From NCBI GenBank assembly GCA_950097015.1, contig CATNEN010000038.1, positions 23,015,001 through 23,079,000 on the forward strand: a stretch of DNA of 64,000 nucleotides, given 5' to 3'. Numbering within the stretch: position 1 is the first letter of the stretch; each line of letters opens with the position of its first letter. The DNA is from Macrostomum hystrix (lineage: Eukaryota; Platyhelminthes; Macrostomidae). Position numbers and translations under genes: made by a program. Below the pieces are notes generated by a model. It was not told the origin of the DNA and searched no databases. It saw nothing but the letters and a program-made list of their open reading frames with translations. Below are positions 11,460 to 21,314 of this stretch, one piece after another.

Positions 11460-13990
11460 GGGCTACTAGCTAAAGTGTGAACTTTGTGTCTCAGGGAAAA
11501 GTGTGTGAACAGGTACAAACAAAAAATACGAATTTGAAATTACAGTATACAGAACTTTCCATTGTCTATTTGGCTAATTTGTCTAATACGAGTTTGTCTC
11601 GTACAAGTGAAGCAATCTAAAATATAAATCTATTTATAGATTGTTTATACAATTTAGTACAACTGGTCTAAAGATTCAGAATGAGATAAAGTGCAAGATC
11701 TAGCATCTAGCATAAGATTAAACATGAAAAACTTGAATTTTAAACGCTGAGGGAACGTGCAAGCTGTGACACTTTTATATTTTATCTTTTATCTTTTATA
11801 GCAAGTCAGGTTATCCTTATAGAAAGACATGAATTCGTCAGTTGATGCTCTCTCGGCGAGACTGACTGAATTTCTGCAGCAGCAGCGGCAACTCGGTGTG
11901 CAGCAGCTCGGTCAGCGGTCTAACAACGCTGGGCAACCCCATTTCGCTCCGATTTCGATTCTTTCAATCACTGCCTATTGGTCCTTTTGCTGTTGGCAGT
12001 CTGACCCTCTTCCCTTCCTATCCTACCCTAAAGAAGCTAGCCCCCCAACCCAAGCCAACCATGCGAAGGCCCAAATGTACAGTAGTTGTTATTTTTAGCA
12101 GTGTGATGTAGAATGGCTAGCTGCCATTAACCTTGCTCTGAAACAAGGTGAGTCAGCATAATTGTAAGCGCGCATAAGAGTAATAGGGAGCTAGGGATTC
12201 GCGAGCAAAATGCGGAGTGTAGGCCGTGCATTTCTTCCTAGGAGGTCGGGGGAATCCTTGGCGGGCTTTCCTTCTTCCTCTCGGGCGGGTTCAAGGTGTA
12301 CGTTCGAACTCCCTTTCCAATGGAGTTTTCCCCTATCCCCCTTTCGCGACTGCCGCCACGGGAGCGAGAGTGACGATCTAATAATCTTGCGCTTGCGTAA
12401 TCACTCAGCCAGTGTTCTGCTTAATCTCTCCAGCCTCTGACTTCCTCATCTCACACAGATTCGGTTTGCTAGTTGTTTAATGTGTAGGCTGCAGTCTAAT
12501 GTAAAGAAATGTGTCTGATGTTTGACGAGTAGGATTCCGGCTATGGATTTTCATTCGAGTTCTGAGTACCACCTTTCTAGACCCCTGTAGCGCGAATTCA
12601 GGAATCCCCTTTTGAGGCGTGTCTCGATCCATTCTGGGGCTCTCACCCCAGTCTAAAACGGAAGTTGCAGAATGCCCTATTTTTCGGCTTGTCTAGATAT
12701 GCGCGATAAACTAGGAGCTGTGTACTCCGGGGACCCAAGTTCCCAAATGTCATCGGTGGCAACGTTGGCGCATTGGGTGGTGGCGCTACCTGAGATCATT
12801 TTCCGCTTTGCCAATAGCCTTTCCGCATTTCTGTGACAAGAGCCTGGGCCGTTTCGATTACCGCTACCAAGGTTAGGAGTCAGTTACTTACATGCTACTG
12901 ACGACAGTAGGCTCTCTAGCCCTGTCCTGTCTGATTACGGATAGTCCGACCCCTCACTTTAGACTTTTAGCCGGTTTCGAGCACTGCTTGGGGTAGGCAC
13001 GGCTGTCATGTCTGTGGCCTATGGGACGAGTGGGACTGGCCAGCCTGAGGCCGATAGGACCACTCCCTGCATCCGCTGAGCCTCCTTATCTCTCTCCCTT
13101 CATCTCCTCTCTCTCTCCGCGGCATCCCGCATGCAGCTAGGCGGATATTTAAGTCGACTCTGTCGCCCGCCTTAGGAGTCTTCTCGCATGAGGGCAGGTC
13201 AGCGCTTGCAAACACCCACACACATCAAGTGACTTTTTAGCAATTAGCAGTTAGCAGTTATTTTTAAAAAAAAGTTTGCTTCTGCGTTCTTGCAGATGGA
13301 TCAGCACCGACGGGCACCATTTTGATTTTGATTTGCCTTAATGAAGCAGAGCTAAGCAATGAATGTAAACTGGTAACAGCGAACTGTAAACAGCGAATCA
13401 AATTTTATGTTTTCTTTCTAACTAGCAATTGTATGCCCCCCTCTGGGATGCGGGACATAGAGCACAGTATCTGAAAAAATAAATAATCATCCCCCTGTTG
13501 ACAACTATAACAAGTATTTTTTGCTTTGCACAGTTGCAATTGTTAAATAGAAGTAACAAATTTGAAGTTGCGCCTTTTCCATTTGTTTAAATAAATTAAC
13601 ACATAAATTAACCGTAAAATCTTACTGCCAGGGCGCGGGCTGAGGATCTGGGATTGTCTTTAAACTGAGCCTTAAATTTTTTTGTTGTATACCGACTGAA
13701 CACATGCGGGCTGAAGGCTTAGTTCATTTCATTGTTTCAAACTTTTTAATAAACTAATACAAATCGTTAAATAAATATGTCTATAAATATATGGTCAGTA
13801 AAAGAGTGACTAAGCATGCCAAACTTAACTGGTGCCTACGAGAGAAATCAACTAATGCGAAACTAAACATTTAAATTCTTTGTCTCAATTCTTTTCTTTG
13901 ATCTCTTTCTGACTTCTCATGCCATTTTAAGAACTGACTTCCCTGTACACCTGGGAACATTCGTAAATACAATTCAACTCGGATTACCTG
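11460..13990. other. unclassified spacer with a GC-richer block
   Basis: No recognised gene. One plus-strand open frame at 11829-12098 starts MNSSVDALSARLTEFLQQQR and is Gln-rich, but has no homologue I know. The block at about 12200-13240 is GC-richer, mostly non-repetitive, and has a TATTTAAG motif at about 13144; it could be a retroelement LTR or leader, or a promoter region, but I see no clear termini or target duplication. From 13440 on the DNA is AT-rich. Confidence 0.35.
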
Positions 13991-13995
13991 CGAAA

Positions 13996-14232
13996 TCTAC
14001 TGCATCTCACTACCCCACTTCCTCTCACCCTACTGCATCTCACTACCCCACTTCCTCTCACCCTACTGCATCTCACTACCCCACTTCCTCTCACCCTACT
14101 GCATCTCACTACCCCACTTCCTCTCACCCTACTGCATCTCACTACCCCACTTCCTCTCACCCTACTGCATCTCACTACCCCACTTCCTCTCACCCTACTG
14201 CATCTCACTACCCCACTTCCTCTCACCCTACT
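13996..14232. repeat. 33-bp minisatellite, about 7 copies
   Basis: Near-perfect tandem repeats of a 33-bp pyrimidine-rich unit containing TCACTACCCCACTTCC and CTCACCCTACTGC. The last units degenerate into CTCACCCTACTG fragments and abut the 9-bp array. The minus-strand open frame (11-residue periodic) is a by-product of 33 being a multiple of three. Confidence 0.93.
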
Positions 14233-14271
14233 GCTCTCCCTCTCACCCTACTGATCTCCCTCTTACCCTAC

Positions 14272-14812
14272 TGATCTAGGGAATCTAGGGAATCTAGGGA
14301 ATCTAGGGAATCTAGGGAATCTAGGGAATCTAGGGAATCTAGGGAATCTAGGGAATCTAGGGAATCTAGGGAATCTAGGGAATCTAGGGAATCTAGGGAA
14401 TCTAGGGAATCTAGGGAATCTAGGGAATCTAGGGAATCTAGGGAATCTAGGGAATCTAGGGAATCTAGGGAATCTAGGGAATCTAGGGAATCTAGGGAAT
14501 CTAGGGGATCTAGGGAATCTAGGGAATCTAGGGAATCTAGGGAATCTAGGGAATCTAGGGGATCTAGGGAATCTAGGGAATCTAGGGAATCTAGGGAATC
14601 TAGGGAATCTAGGGAATCTAGGGAATCTAGGGAATCTAGGGAATCTAGGGAATCTAGGGAATCTAGGGAATCTAGGGAATCTAGGGAATCTAGGGAATCT
14701 AGGGAATCTAGGGAATCTAGGGAATCTAGGGAATCTAGGGAATCTAGGGAATCTAGGGAATCTAGGGAATCTAGGGAATCTAGGGAATCTAGGGAATCTA
14801 GGGAATCTAGGG
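14272..14812. repeat. 9-bp microsatellite-like array AGGGAATCT, about 60 copies
   Basis: Nearly uninterrupted array of AGGGAATCT with two AGGGGATCT variant units (14501-14512 and 14556-14565 areas). The minus frame would encode pure Leu-Asp-Ser repeats without flanking protein sequence, so I do not call a gene. The G-run every 9 bases is unlike the animal telomere TTAGGG. Confidence 0.95.
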
Positions 14813-14819
14813 AAGGCAC

Positions 14820-15355
14820 AGAATCGATTTTGGGACCTCCCTTAATCCAGATTGATCTCGACGAATTTTGAGTCCCTATGCTCTATGATAAATGTAGAGG
14901 AAACAGAAATTTAGAAGCAACCATGTTTTATATACTGGCTAGCTATTACACTAAGTTGTCATGCAGAGTAATATAACTGCAGTCTACATGTACAGGTCTT
15001 TCGAAGGAATGAGCTATAGGATATGACTGAAACAGTATCCTATCGTTTCTACTATTAGTAGCAAACGGCGAATAAATCTTCCTCCAAATATTTTTGGCAT
15101 ACGTGAAAAAAAATTGGAAAATTTAGTAGAAAATTTCGAAAATAATGCAAACAATACTGCCAAATTTCAGAGCAACTAGACATGTTAAAGGTGAAATAAT
15201 ATTTTTCTGCAATCACAAGTCACGTGTACTACACGAAAAGATAAAAAAACGCGAAAAAGTGATGTTAATAAAACCCTGCGCCCCGTTGGCGGGAGGGCGT
15301 ATAGCGGGGCTCATAGCAAAATCAACCCTGCGCCCCCCGCCGGTGTCCCACCGGG
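14820..15355. other. spacer, no recognised gene
   Basis: Mostly AT-rich. Two CCCTGCGCCCC motifs (about 15273 and 15328) surround a GGCGGGAGGGCG stretch. Nothing coding is supported. Confidence 0.4.
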
Positions 15356-15551
15356 CAGTGTCAATGCTTAGATTAACAGCTCCGGTGAAAAAATTAGCTA
15401 GAATAAAATAAGCCAATCCGTATTGGCCAATTCTAGTTAGCAGCGTAGATTGAGATTGAGTGGCAGTGTTGCCTAGACAGAGAAGCTGGTTCAGTGTGAG
15501 CAGTAGCAGCACCTGACTACAGGAGGCTAAACAGGTGAGCATAAAGGCGGC
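15356..15551 (-). pseudogene. stray copy of part of PIGW exon 4
   Basis: 196 bases collinear, without gaps, with 29852-30047 inside the last exon of the PIGW gene. I see two mismatches. It keeps the PIGW reading frame (AFMLTCLASCSQVLLL to GAVNLSIDT) but has neither end of the exon and no other PIGW exon nearby. It lies about 75 bases from copy 4 of the repeated terminal segment, joined by a short GCATAA-rich linker. A recently duplicated gene fragment. Confidence 0.88.
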
Positions 15552-15625
15552 GATAAAGCATAAAGCATAAGCATAAGCATAAAGCATAAAAGCATAGAGG
15601 TTTGCAAAGTGGGTGAGGTGTCAGG

Positions 15626-15832
15626 TTAATCCCCGTCCTGCTCAATGATGATGCCTGAAGCGTCCACAGGTTGTGTGACGATCTGGACTGTGTCCGCCTG
15701 CCACGGTGTCTGCTCCAGGAGCTGGCGAAGTCTCAGCAGAGGGTCGTCGGCGTCTGCGTCGTTGTCGGCATGTCGCCTAGGCTCAATGCGAAGCAGGAAC
15801 TCCATAGCCGAAGCCCGAAATGATTAGAGAAA
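15626..15832 (-). pseudogene. repeated coding-like terminal segment, copy 4 of 4
   Basis: Fourth copy of the segment ending IIIEQDGD (stop TAA at 15626-15628), without the 19-bp satellite. Similarity begins at about 15596 and ends near 15830, where the upstream sequence differs from the other copies. It carries several private substitutions. Confidence 0.5.
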
Positions 15833-16549
15833 AATTTTCAAAATAGATAATCCTATATATTGAAGAATTTTAGAAATCGTCATGCCACGGAATTGCCATG
15901 ACTCGTAGATGTGCAGAAGTTTCAGAATTTAGTACTGTTTATGAGCGCGACTGTTTGTACATTTGTCCATGAAGCACTGCGTCCATTGTTCACTTCATTT
16001 ATTATTGTATTCTACAAAAAGTAGAGTAGTAGAGTTATTTTTGGTACAAGGTACGACCGTACGACTTACGAATTTACAGACGAATTTCTCGTAGAATTCT
16101 TTAAAAAAGTATTTATTTATATTAAGAATGCAAATGTACTCCGGGCAACCTACGAGTACATTTACATATATATCAAATTAATATATTCTTCAATTAAAAT
16201 AATATATTAACAAAATCTAAATTAACAAACTCTTTATTAACATTAATACATTGACGAATCGCAGGATAATAAAATTATTATTCAAAATACCACTCGACTT
16301 CTATTCTACTCGTAGAGTCACTAGACTAGAATCACTCTCTCACTTACTATATATTTACTAGTCGAATGGTCCTACTTCGTACTACTGTCGTTACTTTTTT
16401 CGCAACATATAGTTTTCATAGCAACGTTCTTGAAAAGAAATAGCCAAAATAGAGTTAACAGAAAATGTACATCCGTCATAACAGCTTTGGTAATAAGTAC
16501 CAGCTCCAACTGTTGCAAGTTTGAGTTAATGTCCGCAAATGTACAAATT
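15833..16549. other. AT-rich spacer downstream of SPAG6
   Basis: No gene seen. The stretch nearest 16549 is presumably the 3' UTR of the minus-strand SPAG6-like gene. Confidence 0.4.
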
Positions 16550-19500
16550 TCAGGTCTGAGGCAAGTAGTTCTCAACCCGTTCTAGCAGAGCGTCCGAGTA
16601 GCCAGGGCTGTAGTACTTGACAATCTCCTCCGGGTAGCAGTTGTTGATGGTGTTGATGTACTCAGCCAGGGCGCTGCCCGGCTCCGCTCGGATCTCCTGA
16701 ATCTTCTTCAAGCCGCCGGAGGTGACAAACAGGCGGCGCGATTTCGGATTGTGCGGCAACACCTTGCTGAACTGCGCCACCACGTGCTTGAGGATGTTGG
16801 CCGGAGCGTCCTGTAGCAGCGGCTCAAGGGCCCACAGGTGAACGCACTTTTGAAGGATGTACTTCAGGGCGTTCTTGGACTGTGAAAGAAATTATGGCAA
16901 ATTTTATTTATACGAGCCGTAGCTCACAGATAGTTAAAAGAAATCAGGGCTTCAGGAACTCAAAGCATCAGGAACCCAAAGATTCAGGAACTCAAAGAAC
17001 TCAGAGAATCTTCAGGACTTTAAGGTTCAGGATCTCAAAGCTTCAGGAACTCAAAGCTTCAGGAACTCAGAGCTTCAGGAACTCAAAGCTTCAGGAACTC
17101 AAAGCTTCAGGAACTAAGAGCTTCAGGAACTCAAAGCTTCAGGAACTCAGAGCTTCAGGAACTCAAAGCTTCAGGAACTCAGAGCTTCAGGAACTCAAAG
17201 CTTCAGGAACTCAAAGCTTCAGGAACTCACAGAACTCAGAGAATCTTCAGCACTTCATTGTTCAGGAACTCAGAGCTTCAGGAACTCAGAGCTTCAGGAA
17301 CCCAGAGCTTCAGGAACTCAAAGCTTCAGGAACTCAGAGCTTCAGGAACTCACAGAACTCAGAGAATCTTCAGGACATGAAGGTTCAGGAACTCAGAGCT
17401 TCAGGAACTCAGAGCTTCAGGAACCCAGAGCCTCAGGAACTCAGAGCTTCAGGAATCTCACCTTGATCTGCAGGTCCTCACTCACATCTGGCCAGAGGAA
17501 TGCTCGCAGCATTTTCGGCAGAACAATGACCTGCGCCACAGCCTTGGCGTGCTCAGGCGAGTGTCGACCAATTTGGCCGAGGGACCATGCGGCAGCGGCC
17601 TGAATGTGATCCTCAGACTCTGTCTGCAGCGTCTAGAGTTAGGACGCCCTGGATTGGCGGATAGAAGAGCAATAGAACCAATCAGCATTGCTCCTTAAAC
17701 GTTTTCCTCAACTACACTACTGATTTTTGGAATGTAGGCAAGTAGACATTTTAATTTGCAATGTTCAAAAGCGATTCCTGCCTCACCCTAGAAACAATGA
17801 CAGCCATGGCTAGGTTCTCAGAGTGCGCTGCCACGTAGCCCAGCATCATGACGCCGGTTAGTCGAACATTTTCTCGACTGTCGCCGACAAAGTCGACAAT
17901 GGCAGCTACTCCGCCAGCGTTGACAATGAGCTGGGACAACTCCGGCGTGTGCTTCGCCACCTCGCGAATCAGCGTGGCGCAGTTCTTGCGCACGTACTCA
18001 TCCGGATCCTTCAGGCAGGTGAGCACAGCCGGGAAGATCTCGGCTTCAACAACCATCTCGGCGAGGTCTACGGAGTGCTTGCAGATCTGGGCTAGAGTTG
18101 AGAATACCTGGCGTTTTAGTCTGGCGTTCGGGTTCAGCACCATCTGGGCCAGGTGGGCGATGGCGCCTGAATGACAATGAGTTGAAGACGGTGACAGTCG
18201 ACTATTTTGAAATTTTAAATCACATCTAAACATTTTCTCGTCTTTCCCCTGCCCATCTCTCTCATCTCTCCCCTGTCTTATCTCTCCCCTGTCTCATCTC
18301 TCCCCTGTCTCATCTCTCCCCTGTCTCATCTCTCCCCTGTCTCAACTCTCCCCTGTCTCACCTCTCCCCTGTCTCATCTCTCCCCTGTCTCATCTCTCCC
18401 CTGTCTCATCTCTCCCCTGTCTCATCTCTCCCCTGTCTCAACTCTCCCCTGTCTCACCTCTCCCCTGTCTCATCTCTCTCCTGTGTCATCTCTCTCCTGT
18501 GTCATCTCTCTCCCGTGTCTCAACTCTCTCCTGTCTCACCTCTCCCCCGTCTAATCTCTCTTCTGTGTCACCTCTCCCCCGTCTAATCTCTCTCCTGTGT
18601 CATCTCTCCCCTATCTCATCTCTCCTCTGTCATCTCTCCCACCGTACTCATCGGCTCTCTCCCATCGAGGCATCGTACTCATTTCTTGTTTCTGTCTGGA
18701 CTATAGAATAGTTTCTTTAAGGAATTTTTAAACCGTGCTTATCTTCAAAATAGATTGGCTTGCTGCCAAATTGAAGAATATCCCCCCTCCCTAGAACCTC
18801 AGCCTCACCTGTATCAACCACAGTCTGTGCCAGCTCTGGCTCCTGAAGGCACAGCACCAACAGTGGGACAGCGCCGGCGTCGACCACGGACTGCGCGAGT
18901 TCAGGACCATGTCTGGCGATGTAGCCCAGTGCCCAGGCTGCGCTCTCCTTGACGCCGGGGTCAAACTCCTCCAGGCAGATGACGAGGGCATCAAAGGCGT
19001 CGCAGTCTACAACGGCCTGGGCCAGCTCCCGGGAGTGCTTGGCCACGGCGCGAAGAACGAATGCGGCCGCCTTCTTGTAGAAGCGCTGCAGGTTTTCAAA
19101 TATTCCTTCAATTCCTTCCGCGATTTTTTATAATAAAATATTTAGCTAAGTGAGCTCACATTCTGCTCAGCCAGTGAGTAGACCAGCTGTGGCAGGATAT
19201 CACCCTTCACCACAGCCTCAGCCATGTCATCGTTGTAGTTTGCCAGGCGACCCAGAGCTAGGGCGGCTGTCTGCTGGATGTGGGCACAATGTCCAACAGC
19301 AACGACCGCAGCAGTGACATGACGCCTGCATTCTGCAGAGTATCGATATACTGCGGCCGTGTGGCCCGCTCTGCCACGGTCTGGACAAACTGCGTCCGAG
19401 CTTTCTGACACTGTTCGAATACTGCAGAATTGGACGGCTTAGATTTGACGTGTTTATAAATAAAGAAATTAAAGTAATTGTCTGAGCTTTTTTATTGAAT

Positions 19501-20055
19501 TTTATTTTTGCTTTTCACAAATGTATGATTTAAATATTTATGCCAAGTTGCTTTACGTTTTCATTGAAGAAATGTAATTCGTATTTTTATTAATGCAGAA
19601 GTTAAAATACCAAAATATCATAATGTATTTTTGTTACACTTTATAATTCTTTTTGCTCTATATATCCTTATGCAATATTTTTATTCACAACAATTAACTT
19701 TAACTTGAAGTATAATTAATGTTTATTTAGTTCGGTTGAATTTTAGAACTGATTTAAGAAAATTCGATTTGCGTGAAAAAAGTAATAAATGGAACTAAAA
19801 AATGTGACATTTTACTTAAAGGAAAACAAAATATGTAAGTTTATATATAATTAATAAAATTCATTTATTTAAAAATGCAGTATACTTAAAGTAGATGAAT
19901 GAAACTATTGATTTAAATTAAAAGCATGCTTGCTACACATTGTTTTTAATTTTAATCAATAATCAAAATTATTTCACCGGTTTTTATAACACCAGAACAA
20001 CTGTTATATTAATTAAATTTAGCATACCTTGTGAAACTTGTAGTTGACTCATCAT
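16550..20055 (-). CDS. SPAG6: SPAG6-like ciliary ARM-repeat protein, frame-disrupted
   Basis: Sperm-associated antigen 6 (PF16 family) is an armadillo-repeat protein of the ciliary central apparatus. Six exons by splice sites and homology: 20055-20028, 19421-19160, 19085-18809, 18166-17787, 17648-17462, 16879-16550. Exon 1 encodes MMSQLQVSQ, then VFEQCQKARTQFVQ, IQQTAALALGRLANYNDD, RFYKKAAAFVLRAV, FDPGVKESAAWALGYIARH, KHSVDLAEMVVEAEIFP, KHTPELSQLIVNAGGVAA, YSPGYSDALLERVENY. Identity to vertebrate SPAG6 as I remember it is very high. Three defects: one base is missing near 19280 (just before IQQT); about 21 residues are lost in frame near 18835, joining LQEPE to LAQTVVD; exon 5 is two bases short near 17630, although a CAG acceptor at 17624-17625 would restore frame while skipping about nine residues. 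Either a young pseudogene or assembly errors. Confidence 0.9.
16935..17458. repeat. 16-bp minisatellite in SPAG6 intron 5
   Basis: About 30 units of a 16-bp repeat (AGGAACTCAAAGCTTC / AGGAACTCAGAGCTTC) fill nearly the whole intron between the exons at 17462 and 16879. Block copies are visible: the AGAACTCAGAGAATCTTCAG junction recurs three times. The plus-strand open frame across it is not a gene. Confidence 0.92.
18240..18650. repeat. 16-bp minisatellite in SPAG6 intron 3
   Basis: About 25 units of TCTCCCCTGTCTCATC and variants (CTCAACTC, CCTGTGTC) fill the intron between exons 3 and 4. The family is unrelated to the 16-bp array in intron 5 of the same gene. Confidence 0.9.
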
Positions 20056-20122
20056 GGAGTTATGAAAAAAACTTATATGATATCATTTTTTCAAAACACG
20101 TGTATTATTTGTATTTAAAAAA

Positions 20123-20200
20123 TGTGTTGAGGCTGGCATCCTGAAGGTTGGCACCCCGCTGGCCGTGCCATCAAAGGAGTGCATCTACCTGGGCCGCGTA
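20123..20200 (+). pseudogene. eIF5B-like coding fragment
   Basis: A 78-base plus-strand stretch reads VEAGILKVGTPLAVPSKE and on to CIYLGRV. This resembles the C-terminal beta-barrel of translation factor eIF5B (pattern GTP-x-x-VPSK and a later Gly-x-Val). It is far GC-richer than its AT-rich surroundings, has no other eIF5B exon in sight, and lies 68 bases upstream of SPAG6 exon 1 on the opposite strand. A relic or captured fragment. Confidence 0.6.
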
Positions 20201-21310
20201 TATCAAAAAATGGTCACAGGATTTGAGTTCGAAAATATACCGTTTCTGTAGAGCTTTCTATTAGTTACTTAGCAAGTATAACAAAAATTATACTATTTTG
20301 TGGTTTATAGTTCTTTATACAAAAATTATGAATAACTGCGATTTGTGCTATTTTTTAAACATCGAAAGATTTTATCTTATGCATTACAATATAAATTAGT
20401 GAGTGTACAGCACACGTGTCTCTTTCTGTATGTTACAAAAAAAGTAAATAGAAGAAAAATAATAGATTTTCTGTACTTTAATATTATCGATAGATTCGAT
20501 AGTTGTGACGTTGTCACTTGTTGAAGGCACCCCTGCGCCCCTACAATATTACTCTATGCGTTGATTATATGCTTAATTTCCAAATTATGTACTTGCGAGG
20601 GCCGTTTTAACTCATCGTATAATATTATCCAATTCTGTTAATTTATATTAGTAAGTCAAATTATTAGTGCGCTACTGTCAGTAACAATAAACGTATATCG
20701 CGCCATTCTAGCTATTTACTACGCGTATCGTAATGTATTTTCCCCCCGGCCAATGAGCGTGCGAGCTCTGGCTGGCCGGAAGTATCGATCGCTTTGTTTT
20801 TCAATCAGCCTAGTTTACTTAACCAAGGGCTTCCGGCCCGCTCGCGCTCCACTGGTTCTGGTTCTTTCTTTCCGGCTGGTTCTGCGCTCCACTGGTTCTT
20901 TCTTCCTCACTTTCGTTATCGCCATTCTCGCTCTTCTACGTTTCGTGCCGTGACTTTTCTCACTCACTACACTCCACTACATTCGGTTCTGACACTCACC
21001 ATTACGAGCTCCTACGCCTTACATTACGCCCTGCTTGTCGACGTCCCAGTGCATACAGAATAAAAGTGCTACCGCTACGTCACCCACATTACTGACTTTG
21101 AATTGCCGAACTTACAATTGCCGCTGCTCAGACTTCGACTTCGTCCTTTGTGTTTAATCGTCACAATAGTACCGTTTAGAATCTAAGAATAATAGTGCAG
21201 GAACTTTTTGTGCGTAGTGCACAGTATCAGAAAAATTAAGGATTCATTTTATTACGACCTAATTTTATACATATTAGGACATGCTGATTTGAGTAAGAGA
21301 CATTACATTT
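20201..21310. other. spacer with possible solo-LTR-like segment
   Basis: 20201-20730 is AT-rich with nothing recognised. 20732-21165 is GC-richer. It starts TGTATTTTCC, contains CCAAT, an AATAAAAG polyadenylation-like signal at about 21059 and ends near CGTCACA, a layout that recalls a solo LTR. No target duplication or second LTR is visible, so this is tentative. Confidence 0.3.
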
Positions 21311-21314
21311 GAGT

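Noticed and set aside
14272-14812. Telomere repeat
   Set aside because: The unit AGGGAATCT is not TTAGGG, and unique sequence continues on both sides.
14268-14819. Leu-Asp-Ser repeat protein
   Set aside because: Pure 9-bp repeat without unique termini. A coding gene would need flanking sequence, and none is seen.
20732-21165. Solo LTR
   Set aside because: It starts TG and ends near CA with an AATAAA, but I could not find a target duplication or second copy, so it is left as a possibility in the spacer entry.
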